Assembly: GCF_027595985.1 (NCBI RefSeq)
Contig: NC_073302.1
Span: forward strand, 406,078,503-406,142,502
Direction of reading: 5' to 3'
Length of the DNA stretch: 64,000 bases
From: Sorex araneus
Lineage: Eukaryota; Chordata; Mammalia; Eulipotyphla; Soricidae
Shown here piece by piece: positions 22,496-33,819 of the stretch (its first letter is position 1; each line of letters begins with the position of its first letter). The notes beneath the pieces were generated by a model, which worked only from the letters and a program-made list of their open reading frames with translations, was not told the origin of the DNA and did not search any database. The position numbers were made by a program, and so were the translations under genes.

Positions 22496-22975
22496 GTAGG
22501 TAGCCCTCTAGACTGGTCCCAGTGGGTACTGACTCCTGGTATTCACAACCTTATCACATTCCTTCCCTTTGAGTATGAACTGGACTTCAATACTTTCTTC
22601 TAACAAAACAGACAAAGGTAATGTTTTGTCACTTTCAAGATTAGGTCATAAAACCCCGTTACTTTCAACTTGTGACCGCTCTCTGGCTCTCCATCTCTCG
22701 CCTACTTTTCTAGTAGTACAATGTTCTATGGAGACATCTGTATCACAAGAAAACCAGCATGATCTCTGGCCCAAAGTGTGTGAGGAACTGAATTCTCTCA
22801 GCAACCACCTAAGTGAAAGAGGAAATGTGTCTTTTCTGGTCAAACCTCAGAGAGACCCAGATCCAAAGGATCTGGCTAAGCCACACCTGAGTTCCCAATA
22901 CATGAAATGAAGTGAGTAAGTGATTGTAGTCAAACCCGTGGGAGTTTGGGCAATATGGAATAAATAACTAATACA
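22496..22975 (+). mobile_element. MLT1-type MaLR LTR (ancient)
   Basis: In order: tagactggtcccagtgggta, tgaactggacttcaatact, tttcaagattaggtcataaaa, gagacccagatccaaagg and taagccacacctgagttccc. A 113-codon open frame (22569-22910) falls wholly inside it and is a chance frame. Confidence 0.75.
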
Positions 22976-23024
22976 ATTCCAAGTTCTCTCAAATATTTAA
23001 AAAGACAAAAGAATTAATGTGTGT

Positions 23025-23286
23025 CAGTGGCCACTCAATGTCTCTAGTGCAAACTCCAAACTACAACACCAAAAAGGAAAGAGATCAAAAGGGAATGCCC
23101 TGCCACAGAGGCGAGTTGGGGCTGGGGGTGGAGTGGAGGTGGTGGGAGGGATGCTAGGACAATTGGTGGTGGAGAATGGACACTGGTGGAGGGATGGGTA
23201 CTCGATCACTGTATGACTGAAACACAAGCACAAAAGTTTGCAAATACGTAACTGTACCTCAGGGTGATTCACTAATAATTTTTTTA
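23025..23286 (+). mobile_element. L1 3' UTR fragment with TSD
   Basis: Starts cagtggccactcaatgtc, carries the G-rich tract, and ends gtgattcactaataattt. The duplication aaaagaattaat(g/t)tgtgt at 23007-23024 and 23287-23304 shows a short 5'-truncated insertion. Confidence 0.9.
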
Positions 23287-23705
23287 AAAAGAATTAATTT
23301 GTGTGAAAGAGATTAACACAGTATCTGGTAAAAAAAAAATGGTTTCTCTGGAATGTTAGCTGAATCTAAACCCATCACAAGCCACCACATTAGGAAAAGC
23401 AGCTGCGGTTAAAACTTGAGAATAAACCACGTGTCTGAAGTCTTTTAGTGTCAGCCTTCTCATGGAGCCTTTCAAGCAAAAATTTTTATGTATTCTTACA
23501 AATTCAGGCATAACGGATGCCCATGATGTTGTATATGCAAATGTATGTAACTGAAAACGTGTTTGCTTGTTTATTTTTCATGAATCTAAGTATTTTGCTC
23601 AAGAATCCTAGCAGGTACTCAAGCACTGAAGCTGACTCATGGGGATGCTGTGCTCATTGGGGTGTTGATGGTGGTGATGGCGATGATGATGTCAGAAATT
23701 AAAAA

Positions 23706-23868
23706 GTCAGTGAGAGAGTACAGGAGGCCACGTACTTGCCTTGCATGCAGCCAACCCTGGTTCAAATCCCCAGCACTACATAGGTCAGAGCTAGGAATAG
23801 CCCTGAATGCTGCTGACTGTGGCTCAAATTCCCCTTCTTCCTCCCAACCCATTAAAAAAAAAAGAGGT
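23706..23868 (+). mobile_element. SOR-type SINE, diverged
   Basis: Has cagtgagagagtacag, cttgccttgcatgcagccaa, B box (ctggttcaaatcccc), gagctaggaatagccctgaa and a poly-A tail. Confidence 0.75.
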
Positions 23869-24288
23869 GAGGGTGGGGACAAAAGAGAAGAGGAGCCCCC
23901 CACCAAGCTATATTTTATAAAATATCAGTTCTTCTATTCTCATTCTACATTCTAGTTTGTTCAGTGATACCAGTTCAACAGCAATCCTTGAATTAAATGT
24001 TAAGCCAGGAGAAGCATGAGGGAGAGCCAATGGTTAGTCCCACTCTCTTGGCAGCTACTACAACAACTTTCAGTTAAGAGACAGGACAACTGTGGTCTTC
24101 ATAGAAGCTCTGGGGGGGCTTGATCACAGGTCAGCCAGGGTTTTGCTTTCGTCTTCATTTTCATCTCAGCAAATGCCACCACAGATCACTCAAGGGCAAC
24201 TAGAACTACCCATAGGTGCTTATCAGGGGGCACTGAGGGTATGGATGGAGTGAAGTCAGAGCTGTAAACATCAAAAAACAGTGGTTGA

Positions 24289-24480
24289 GAGAGAGAGAGA
24301 GATGAGAGATGCCTGCCAGAGAGGCAGACTGGGGTGGAGGGGTTTGGGAAACTGGAGACATTGGTGTTGGGAAATTACACTATTGGAGGAATGGCTATTG
24401 GAACATTGTATGACTGAAACCCAATCATGAACAGCTTTGTAGTGCTCTATCTCATGGTGATTCAATAAAATAAAAAAATA
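24289..24480 (+). mobile_element. old L1 3'-UTR segment (left part of a mosaic)
   Basis: A (ga)n start, then tgttgggaaattacactatt, gtatgactgaaacccaatca and ctcatggtgattcaataaaa with an A-rich tail. Its left flank aaaaaacagtggttga (24273-24288) recurs only after the U6 part at about 25037-25054. Confidence 0.75.
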
Positions 24481-24483
24481 ATA

Positions 24484-24947
24484 ATCATCCTGTTGATCGT
24501 CGATTTTCTTGAGCTGTCTCAGTAACATCTCCATTTGTCCTAGCCCTGAGATTTTAGAAGCCTCTCTTTACTCATCCTTCCCAACAGTGCCACATTGGAG
24601 GCTCTTTCAGGGTCAGCGGAATGAGACCCAGCATTGTTACTGGTTTTGGCATATGAATATGCCATGGGGAGCTTGCCAGGCTCTCCCATGGGGGCAGGAA
24701 ACTCTCAGTAGCTTGTCAGGTTCTCTGAGAGGTAGAACTAGGCTATAAGATGTTGAGAGGCCTCGAAGTGCACGCTTCCAGGAGCTTGGTTTTAAGTCTC
24801 TGGATGTTGGCCATTGATGGGATAATGTGGTGCCTGAAGCAGTTTCTGGGTGTGACCACCTAGTTACTGGAAATTGGAGGATCTGGGCGGAAGAGGCCTG
24901 GTCCCTATCCGAGCAGCCTTGGAGATCTCAGCCTCAGGTCCCACACA
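24484..24947 (-). mobile_element. short non-autonomous RTE derivative (copy A)
   Basis: The RTE 3' terminus (reverse: tcgtcgattttcttgagctg) joins directly to sequence around the RTE ORF2 start (ccctgagattttagaagcct). The ggcatatgaatatgccatgg block and more 5' UTR follow. Almost all of ORF2 is missing. It stops at the U6 segment. Confidence 0.8.
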
Positions 24948-25023
24948 CTTTGGCAGCATATATACTGAAATTGGAACGATATAGAGAAGATTAGCATGGC
25001 CCCTGCACAAGGATGACACGCAA
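24948..25023 (+). pseudogene. U6 snRNA retropseudogene, truncated
   Basis: Matches U6 from just inside the 5' stem (ctttggcagcatatatactg) through ttggaacgatatagagaaga and ttagcatggcccctgcacaa to gacacgcaa. An A-rich tail follows. The first few bases and the last ~20 nucleotides of U6 are missing, so it is not a working snRNA gene. Confidence 0.93.
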
Positions 25024-25055
25024 AAAAATTAATATTAAAAAAAAAAGTGGTTGAC

Positions 25056-26014
25056 TCTGGGTCAATCTCACCAAAATCTATACAAATGATGGTGAAAGTA
25101 TTTGGGACCAAGTTTCTCTACAATAAGCATATATTTTTTGTGTGGCACTCAGCCCTGCTAGACTCCCTGGAAGCCAAATTAAGTCAAACTCTATCCGGTG
25201 GCAGGAACTGGCACCATCTCTCCCTGAGCTGTGGTAAAGCCTAATGGAGGCTGTGCTAGGCTTGCAAGCAGAGAGAGCTTCTTTCTCATAGTTCCATCGA
25301 GAGAAACTGGCTGAATTTCACTGAGAACTTGGCTCACCCCTTACAGCTGTAACATCTAAGGCAAAGGGAAGCAAGGGGCACCTCCTTCCCCCCCCCACAC
25401 ACACACCACAGTGATTGGCATCTGCTTTTTCTAAGCTCTAAGCACTCAGATGAGGAGGTGCTCAAAGGCAAGCCCAAGAGATGTTCACAAGAAGAAGAGT
25501 GAACTGAAATCTGACAACAACAAAAGCCTATTACCAAAAAAGGAATTCTAAAGACAATCACGGTGGGGAGCGGGGTGGGGGGGGGGAGAGGGGAATGAGG
25601 AAGATGGAGCATGGTCAGGGTCAAAACCGTCTACTGTAGAGGAGAGAGAGAACTATGTGAATCAGGACAGACTCACTGCCGGACGTGAGCAATGCCACTG
25701 CAGATGACCTCACAGGGAGGACCTCCGGGTCAAGAGAGAAGCCATGGAAGTGAATATGGGAATCATCTCTGAAGGAATATGGCTTAGGGATAGGAGGTGC
25801 AAGGGCAAAGATTCTATTCATCACACCAAGCATGTTTCTGCGCAGGGTAAATATATGCAGGCGTCCTTGGTATCTTATCAGAGGTTCTTCAATACCAGAA
25901 CAAGCACAGATTAACAAAACTCAGTTTTAAGTTAGAACATCAGCATGCAGATCACTTAAAAGAAAAAAATAAAATAAATTAACTTATCCACATTACCTGC
26001 AAGATCATACGTAT
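25056..26014. other. mostly unique stretch, no gene seen
   Basis: Contains a poly-G tract near 25570-25586. Otherwise no recognised repeat or exon. Confidence 0.5.
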
Positions 26015-26029
26015 CTTGAATGTCTTTTA

Positions 26030-26220
26030 TTTATTTATTTATTTATTTATTTATTTTTCTTTTTGGGTCACACCTGGCAATGCACAGGGGTCACTCCTGG
26101 CTCTGCACTCAGGAATTACCCCTGGAAGTGCTCAGGGGACCATATGGGATGATGGGAATCGAACTCAGGCCGGCCGCGTGCACGGCAAACACCCTACCCA
26201 CTGTGGTATAGCTCCAGTCC
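26030..26220 (-). mobile_element. SOR SINE with (TTTA)n tail and TSD
   Basis: Reverse copy whose tail has become a TTTA microsatellite. The duplication cttgaatgtctttta is at 26015-26029 and 26221-26235. The B box (ggaatcgaactcagg) is well kept. Confidence 0.96.
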
Positions 26221-26281
26221 CTTGAATGTCTTTTAAAAATAAAATAAATCCCCTAACTGTCATCAAAAAATTACACAACAT

Positions 26282-26474
26282 TTGGGCTGGAGCAATAGCA
26301 CAGCGGGTAGGGCATTTGCCTTACACGCGGCCGACTTAGGTTCAAATCCCAACAACTCATATGGTCCCCTGAGCACCACCAGGGATAATTCCTGAGTGCA
26401 GAGCCAGGAGTAACCCCTGTGCATCGCCTGGTGTGACCTAAAAAGCAAAATAAATGAATAAATAAATAAATAAA
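26282..26474 (+). mobile_element. SOR SINE with TSD
   Basis: Near-consensus plus-strand copy ending in (aaat)n. The duplication aaattacacaaca is at 26268-26280 and about 26476-26488. It lies head to head with the copy at 26030-26220. Confidence 0.95.
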
Positions 26475-26526
26475 TAAATTACACAACACTTAGCCATGTC
26501 TATACTCAATGATGCCTATTCCAAAT

Positions 26527-26583
26527 AGTGCTCGGTGGGTAGTGGGTAGGGCACTGGCTTTGCATGCAGCCAACCCGGTTTCA
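26527..26583 (+). mobile_element. SOR SINE head fragment
   Basis: Only the head and B box (gggtagggcactggctttgc, then aacccggtttcaa) remain before the CA array begins. Confidence 0.65.
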
Positions 26584-26585
26584 AT

Positions 26586-26633
<48 letters not shown>

Positions 26634-26697
26634 ACACTACACATGTACACACACATGCACACACATACGCACACACACATACACACATGTTCACACA
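26584..26697. repeat. (CA)n microsatellite
   Basis: Pure CA for about 40 bases, then CA mixed with CG and TG steps. It starts exactly where the adjoining SINE head stops. Confidence 0.95.
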
Positions 26698-27020
26698 TAA
26701 ACAAAACGTTCTGTTTCCAATGACTTGCCCTTTGCTCCAAGTCTTCCATGCCTTTCCCCATAATTGATTGCCCCAACCCAGACCTGTGTCTTGTTATTTC
26801 TTCTCTATTTTCTTGTTTCTTTGTTTAAAGGTATGAAAGCTTTCCCATTCAGCCTTCCAGCTCTCCAGAAGGCCCACCGCATATACACAAAATTCACCAA
26901 AGCATGGAGGCTTTTCTGTGAATCTGTTTTGAGTTTAAGTAATCCTAGGCCTACTCAGGGACCCTAAGAGGGAAGAGAATTTCCCCCTCCTCTCATAAGA
27001 CTCTAAATCCTCTTTTCTTC
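26698..27020. other. unique stretch, nothing recognised
   Basis: No exon or repeat that I can support. Confidence 0.5.
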
Positions 27021-27118
27021 TTTTTTTTTTTTTTGTGGGGGTGGCGCTTAGGGCTTACTCCTGGGCATGCCACACACAAGGCAAGAGCCTTCCCTGCAGT
27101 ACTGCCACTGCAGCCCCC
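27021..27118 (-). mobile_element. internally deleted SOR-type SINE
   Basis: Poly-T, then ttactcctgggcatgccaca directly joined to caaggcaagagccttccctg and ctgcagcccc. The middle of the element is missing. Confidence 0.65.
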
Positions 27119-27745
27119 AACCAGCTTTTCATTAAGAAAATGCCAGAGGCCAGCTGAGGTGAGAAGAGAGCACTGGGCAGATGAGGAGCCCCACCTCCAA
27201 CCCAAGACAGAGCTCCCTGCGTTTCAGGACTCAGTCTGGTCATAGAGGAATTGGACCTAGACTCTGCATAAGGCAGGACCATATCTCTACTTCTAGGACT
27301 GGGAGCCTCTGAAATCTATACAACTTCCTCGTGGGGAAATTTCCATTCCTCCTGCCCCCACTCTCTTCCTCCGTCTAATCGGCCTTCTCAGTGCCTGTTT
27401 TCTAAAACTCCCATTGACAATGATCTGGGGCCCAACATGTGACTGAGGACAGCACTGCTGTACAGATCACCCTGTGTAAAGAGCGTGTCTGACATTACAC
27501 CGTCAACCCTTGCAGGGTCCATGTGAGCAGCAGCATCCCTGTGGCAGCATTGAGGGGAGTGGGATGAGCCATGACTTACACCAGAATCAGACACAGGGAC
27601 AGATGCCAACAAGCCCAGAACATTTGGAAAGAAATGTGGTGCAAGCAGGTTCCAGAGAAATGGGGTGTTTCATGTGGAACCCTTCAGTTGGTAAACAGAA
27701 AATTACTCAAACTTGGCTAAGTGGAGGCTGGAAAACAATAGCCCA

Positions 27746-27880
27746 AAGGGCTGGAGCATGTGCTGCCACACGCAGTTTCCTCCACATCCGTGGGCCTTCT
27801 GAGACGAGCAGGGTGCAGCCCTGGTGGCCCAGCACTGCTGGGGGAGCTCCCTCAATCAACTAAACCCAAACAAAAGAACA
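27746..27880 (+). mobile_element. possible diverged SINE
   Basis: Starts aagggctggagcatgtgctg and ends in an A-rich stretch (aaacccaaacaaaag). The internal words are too changed for a firm call. Confidence 0.35.
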
Positions 27881-30497
27881 AAATGGGATTTATTTTGGGA
27901 GCATATATTTGTTTCACAAACCCCTGGGTCGAGAAGTACACTCAACCCTCCCCCCAAAAGAAATGGGATCTCAAATGCCAATGGAAGACCTTCTATTCCC
28001 TCCCTTGGCCTACCCGGCTTCCTCTGGTGTGTGTTTTATCTGTCTCCCTGCATACTACTTTTCCTTTTCCTTTGGGTGGCTGAGCAGGGAGTTAGGCATC
28101 ACTGTCCACTCAGCTGTCCTCAGGTTGGATGAGGAGTTTAAACCTGCAGCTTCTTTGTTCAGTGGCTCAGCTTGGTCAGATGAATCACTGGCCTCAAGAC
28201 CAATAATTTCTGATCAGGGAGGCTGGGTCCCAACCTAAAAACACGAAAGCCAGATTTCACCACGAATCCACTAGAAACACGGGCAGGGTAACAGACCAGG
28301 GTTCTGAAAGGCCTTGGCTGCGAATGGAGAAAAGTAGGTGTAAAAATATTCCAGCCAAGTTTCCTGTGATGTTCTAGCATGAATGTTTCTTTGCATATTA
28401 AGAAAAAATACACAAAGCATTTTATGGCACCTACATTTTCTACATGCTCTAATGTGCATAGCAGAGAAGCAATGAGACAAAACTGCTCATTGTGAACATC
28501 GCAAAGTTATTAGCAACCATCATGATAACTGGGGCAAAAGCTATTCAACCAGCTGCAGTTAATATCCCTCATGTTTCACCCCACAAATGAACCCAGGTCA
28601 TTTAGTTCTCCCCAGTTGAGTATGCAGCTGACATTTAGTGAAGGAAGCATAAAAATGATTTCTGGCTATGTGGGTGTGTTTCATGCAAACACTTTTTTTC
28701 AGCAGCTCCTGCCTTCAAATGAGAACTTCCAGCACTAGCAGGCACGTTTAGTGCTTGATACATTTAAAAGAAGGAGAATAGAAGTTAATATGGTTTCCCT
28801 GGAAACCTTTTTTAAAAGACACTTGTACTAGCACCTCTCAGGAAGCAGGTGCCTCCGGCTGGGGATTCTTCCTTGTTCCTGTCCCTACCCCTCCATCAAA
28901 GGGCCAAGGGGTCAAGGCCACTCAGTGTGGGTTCAAGGCATAGTGATTGGGCTCATTTTGCTTAAAGTGATTTGTTATATGTCTCTTTACCAACTGATTC
29001 TATGAGAAAAATATGCCGAAGTAGCCTTGCATCTTCTGAAACATTTAAAATTCTTACTTATGAAAGGGAAGTAGGAGTCCTGCAGGATATGCCAGAATGG
29101 GCAATAGGGAATCCCCTGGGAAAGGGTGCAGAGAGCTCACTGGTTACTATAAGTGATGTGAATATGAACTCTTAACCTAGTCATGTTCAGATGAAAAAGA
29201 CAATAATGTGGAAAAGAGAGCAAACGTCATATTGGAGTAAGTTCCGTTCTGGTAGCTTTTCAAAAGCTGGGATCTTAGAGAATTCTTAGGTATGGTTACA
29301 ATCAAACAAATAAACAAACAAACAAAAACTGATTATTGAGTTTATATAGGTTTAGTGAATTATTTATCCTAGATTCCCAAAGTAGCATGGGAACTAGGCT
29401 GAGAATGATCCCTACCTGGTTTACAGGCCGGTATTATGAATCACCAGGCTTATATAAGGGAACCTTTCTTCCACAGCAACCTTTCACAATCCTCTCCCTG
29501 TTCCTCCCCCTTCCATCTCCATAACAACCAGGCTTGGTAGCAGGAAGAAATAAGCCTGTCTCTTTGACCTTCCCTCTAATTTGCGAATGGTTAGCTTAGG
29601 AGCTTCACAGTACTTCTACCTTGCTGTTTCTTACTTGGTAACTCAACATTTCAAGTCATCGGTTTACTATCTTGGCTTTAAGATAATTCAGGGATGTTAA
29701 TCTTGAAAGGTCCAGTTTTTTGCTTGCTATTTCTTCCACATTATTTCTTCTTTAGGAACTCTTGACATTTTAAGATATCAATTTAACTTTTTGGTTTCAC
29801 ATTTCTCCCCTATATCCAAAAACAACCACCACCACAAAAAGTTGAAAGGGTGAAAGTTGAAAGTACACAATCTACTTTAAGATAATATCTTCATGATATT
29901 CTTTCTCAATGTGATTATAAAACATTTACATTCCAGGTACCATGAGAAATATATTTGGAACTCAGAATTAATAATACATAATAATTTCAGAGAGAAAATA
30001 ATCAAGACCCCAGCTTTTATTTTTTTCCTAACTGGCTTCTAAGGGAAAAATTGTGCTCTCTGATTAATTTGGACAAAATATTACCAAGAAAAAGTTTCTT
30101 GATTCAACATGGATTTCTAAATTTTTGTGAATTCAAAAAGCTCAAGCTCTTCAAATGTTTTATCACTGGTGAATATTTCTTATCCTTCCTGGACTTTATC
30201 CGTCTTAAATGGAAGATGGAGTCAGCAATCCAAATCAACACCGGATTTGTAAGTGAAAGATTAGATTGGTAAAAGAACTAGCAACATCTCGCCCACAAAT
30301 AAGGCTCACCAATTTGATAGTAATCCTGCTCTCTAAATTCAATCTCGTTACTGCAAATCACAAGTGAACTGTGCTTCACTTTTGACTGGTACATTTATAA
30401 CTAAAAAAAAAAAATTATTCCTGTACCTTAAATTTTCTAGAAACCTGTACACTGGGAGGAAAGGGGCATGTGAGGGTGCTGACAATCAAAATATGGC
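27881..30497. other. long repeat-poor stretch
   Basis: About 2.6 kb without a young repeat, unlike most of the window. Open frames up to 109 codons near 27909-28238 overlap in several frames and show no domain or codon pattern. It could hold conserved regulatory DNA, but nothing in the sequence itself proves this. Confidence 0.5.
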
Positions 30498-30668
30498 CTA
30501 GAGGCTGGAGTGGGTCGGGTGCTTATCTTTCACATGGCTCATCTGGTTTCCATGCCCAGCACCCCATATGGTACCTCGTATTCCTCCATAATGATCCTTA
30601 AGTGTAGAACCAGGAGTAAGCCCTGAGCACTACTGGGTGTGGCCCTCAAACAAAAACAAAACAAAATA
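30498..30668 (+). mobile_element. SOR-type SINE, diverged
   Basis: Head gaggctggagtgggtcgggt, then caccccatatggtacctcg, taagccctgagcactactgg and gtgtggccc with a (caaaa)n tail. An adjoining 60 bases to 30726 end like a reversed SINE head (gagctatttccctgacccc). Confidence 0.75.
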
Positions 30669-31194
30669 GTCAGGGCCTCCACATCCCAGACATGCATGTA
30701 GCCTTTGAGCTATTTCCCTGACCCCAAATATCCAATTAAATAGACTAAATAATCAAATGACTGGCATTATGGTAACTCAAATTACTAGGATCCAAATGTA
30801 TACAGACTTAAAAAAAATTCTCCCATGAGACAGCCATGAAATACACCATGGATACTTGCAGGGCTAACATCCAGGAGTTCAACTACTAAAAGGCAACTCT
30901 GAAAGTCTAGGGTCTGTACTAACTGGCTATTTTTGGTAGATAAACAACTTTGAACCCAGACTTTGAGCCTCATGTTAAGAGCTGAGGCGTTTAGCTAATG
31001 AGTGAGTCCTTATGACTCATCAAAGTCCCATGTCTACCATCCTTTGAGGAGAATATCAAAGCACGCCCCAGTGTGAGGCCAAACTCATCTGCTTATTGCT
31101 TTTCATGTTTTGTAGTTGTCTAGGTTGTGCTTTTGTAGTTGGAAAATTCATTTTTTTCACATTTGTACCAAAAATAAGTATTTGTTAGTCACTA

Positions 31195-31315
31195 GGGATT
31201 CTGAGGTGAACAAATACAGACCGGGACAGTCTCTTTCCTCATGAAATTACTATAGGGTAGAGAGAGACAGTAAACAAATGAGGTAATTACAGATTGAAAA
31301 CAGTGTAATTATGAA
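31195..31315. mobile_element. ancient interspersed repeat remnant
   Basis: The words attctgaggtgaacaaatac, ctctttcctcatgaaattac and agacagtaaacaaatgagg follow the common mammalian 'gtgaacaaaacagac ... cctcatggagcttac ... acaataaacaa' pattern. I cannot name the family with certainty. Confidence 0.4.
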
Positions 31316-31839
31316 AATAAACTAGGTGGTGTGTCTCCAAGGAAATATGGGACAACATCCATAGAAGAGCAGGAAAAGCCTAGGACCTCACCTCTGAGTC
31401 AAACCCTAAATGAATTAGGACTAGAGGAGCAGTAGTTAATTGATCACTAATTAACTAACAATTATTAGCTATTAGCAGTATTAACTATTCCTGGAGAAAA
31501 TCAAGTGTAAAAAGAAACTGATAATGCCATTCACCTATTTCAGAGATTTAAGGATTAAAAGCCATCTGTGAGATGAGATGTATGTGTAAATGTTTTGGCA
31601 TTGTTCTGCTTTTTAGTGAGTTAATTTTGTCCTCAGGAAAAAATTAGGCCACTGCTATAGTAAGTGCTATAGAAAATTTAAAGCTTACTATAGCAAACTA
31701 GAATAAGCTACCACTTTCATTAGCACAATCTAATTAGCAAACGGTATTTCTTGTAGTTGTTTTTTTTGTTTCCAGTACAAATGTTACACTGGAGCAAACA
31801 TCAGTCAAATGTACAAAATTTAACCGCATTTCTCTATAC

Positions 31840-32104
31840 ATGCAAAACACAGTCTGAAAAATAAAAAATTAAGTCCATTTGTAATAACAAAAGAATGAAG
31901 TACTTAAGAATACATTTTAAGGGAAGAGATGCAAAAGTTATACTTTGAAAACCTTGGGGAGAGAAATCACAGATCTGAAAAATTGAGAAGCAGCCATATG
32001 TGTGGATCAGAAGACTCAATTCCATTAAGGGGGGAATTAACCCTCCATTCCAGTCTGCAGATTTAATATACTCTCTAGCAAAATCCCAGCTCATTTGATT
32101 ATAC
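31840..32104. mobile_element. L1 ORF2 fragment, old
   Basis: The sequence aatacattttaagggaagag, then agacagcc-like L1 words and ctagcaaaatcccagctcat, recalls the end of L1 ORF2. Strongly diverged. Confidence 0.4.
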
Positions 32105-32117
32105 AAATTTTCTTTTA

Positions 32118-32266
32118 ATATTTGGGAGTACACGTGGAGTGCTCTCCTGTGATCAGGGATCACTCCTGGTGAGACTCAGGGAATGTCATATAGTGCCAAG
32201 TATTGAACCCAGGTGGGCCATGTGCAAGGCAAGCACCTTACTTACCGTACTATCTGTCTGGCCCAT
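32118..32266 (-). mobile_element. SOR-type SINE, diverged
   Basis: Reverse words gatcactcctggtgagactc, ttgaacccaggtgggccatg and tgcaaggcaagcacctta, then a head relic (gtactatctgtctggccc). Confidence 0.8.
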
Positions 32267-32321
32267 TTGTAGGAATTAAAAAGCTGGTCATAATAATATA
32301 TAAATTAAAATAACTCAACAA

Positions 32322-32770
32322 AAGAATTTTTTTAATTTATTTTTTAATTGAGTCACCGTGAGAACAGTTACAGAGCTTTTAGGATCGAGTCTCAGTCATG
32401 CTATGCTCAAACACCCATCCCTTCACCAGTGTACATGTTCCACCACCAAAATCCCCAGCATACCCTCCTCCCACTCCCCTTCTGCCTGTGTGGCAGATGA
32501 TTTTCACTTTACTCTTTCCATACTTTGATTACATTCAATTTTCGACAGGAAACTCACTATCACTATTTGGAGTTTTTCCTCCAACTGTCAGACCTGTCGG
32601 AATGGCATCATTAGACTGTATGTTTTCTATTTCAGGAAAGGTCGCGCAGCCGCTTACAGGGTTGCGTGGTTTGGAGATCTCCCAGTCCTGCACACCGGAG
32701 CCGTGTTAGTAGAAGCTCAGTGTCACCGGGGCTCCATCTGGAGAAGGCGCAACAAAAGCATTTTTGAAAA
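32322..32770 (-). mobile_element. L1 3' UTR, antisense
   Basis: Starts with T-rich sequence and ttgagtcaccgtgagaacag, then cccatcccttcaccagtg and the C-rich tract. It continues through tgattacattcaattttcga and a GC-rich part (ggtcgcgcagccgc). The order is the shrew L1 3' UTR read backwards. Confidence 0.75.
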
Positions 32771-33099
32771 AACAATGTTGGAGGAATTACATTTCCAGCT
32801 TTCAAATTCACCACATAGGTATTGTACAACTTAGTCCTATACTAAGTTCCTCTCCACAAGGGGAGTTACTATTCTCTTCTCTTCTGCTTTCTAATAAACT
32901 TTTTTACTTTCCAGAAAAAAACAAATAAAGTTATCAAGATCATATAGGTATAGGTACCAATGTAACATTAGAGCCTTAGTACCACACAGTCCCCCGAGCA
33001 CAACCAAGAGTAACATCCCCAAAAAACTCTGTCATGAAGAGCCCACACCACTGATTGGCATCCCCCTACAAACAAACAAACAAACAAATCCTAGCACAC

Positions 33100-33250
33100 A
33101 AGTTTTCATAGCAGCATTATTTATAAAAGACCAAAACTAGAAACAGCACAGACTTCACCAATTTATAAACGAATTAAAATGCAGTCTAAACTGGAATATT
33201 ATTCAGCAATAAAAAGGAAGACACTGACCCAGGCTACAACAATTACCTTG
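33100..33250 (+). mobile_element. old L1 ORF2 end fragment
   Basis: Carries catagcagcattatttataa, aatggaatatta-like words (ctggaatattattcagcaat) and aaaaggaagacactgac. These are the conserved last codons of L1 ORF2. Confidence 0.7.
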
Positions 33251-33618
33251 AAAACATTTTTCTGTGTTTATGTCAGAGAAGGCCATCACAAAAGATCCTA
33301 GGTTGCATGATTTTGTGGATAATAAATCTTCATTTGTGGCCAAACTATGGAGATGAAAGATAGATAAGCTTAGGCCTAATATGGGCAAATTCATGTACAT
33401 AACCATCAAGTGTATGTGAACTGTTAACAGTTATGGAATATCTGTGGAAGTTAAAAGTGTTTTAATATATATGGTAATGGTGGCTATTCAAGTCTGAGAA
33501 CATAGTCAAGTAGCACACATAATACATGTATGTTATGGTGAATAACATAATATGTGAATATACAATATGTGAATATAAATGTTTCTCAATGAAACTTACA
33601 TATTAAACAGAAAGTAAG

Positions 33619-33806
33619 AGGGCTGGAGTGATAGTACAGCATGCAGGGCATTTGCCTTGCACACAGCCAACCCGGGTTTGATCCTCAGCATCTCATATGG
33701 TCCCCTAAGCACTGCCAGGAGTAATTCCTGAGTGCAAAGCCAAGAGTAACCCCTGTGCATCGCCGGGTGTGACCCAAAAAGAAAAAAAAACCTAAAAAAA
33801 ATAAAC
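33619..33806 (+). mobile_element. SOR SINE with TSD
   Basis: Near-consensus. The duplication taaacagaaagta is at about 33603-33615 and 33807-33819. The tail is A-rich with ccta interruptions. Confidence 0.95.
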
Positions 33807-33819
33807 CTAAACAGAAAGT

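Noticed and set aside
22569..22910. 113-codon open frame
   Set aside because: Lies entirely within an MLT1-type LTR.
24948..25023. Working U6 snRNA gene
   Set aside because: Lacks the 5' and 3' ends and the T-run terminator, carries an A tail, and no upstream U6 promoter elements are visible.
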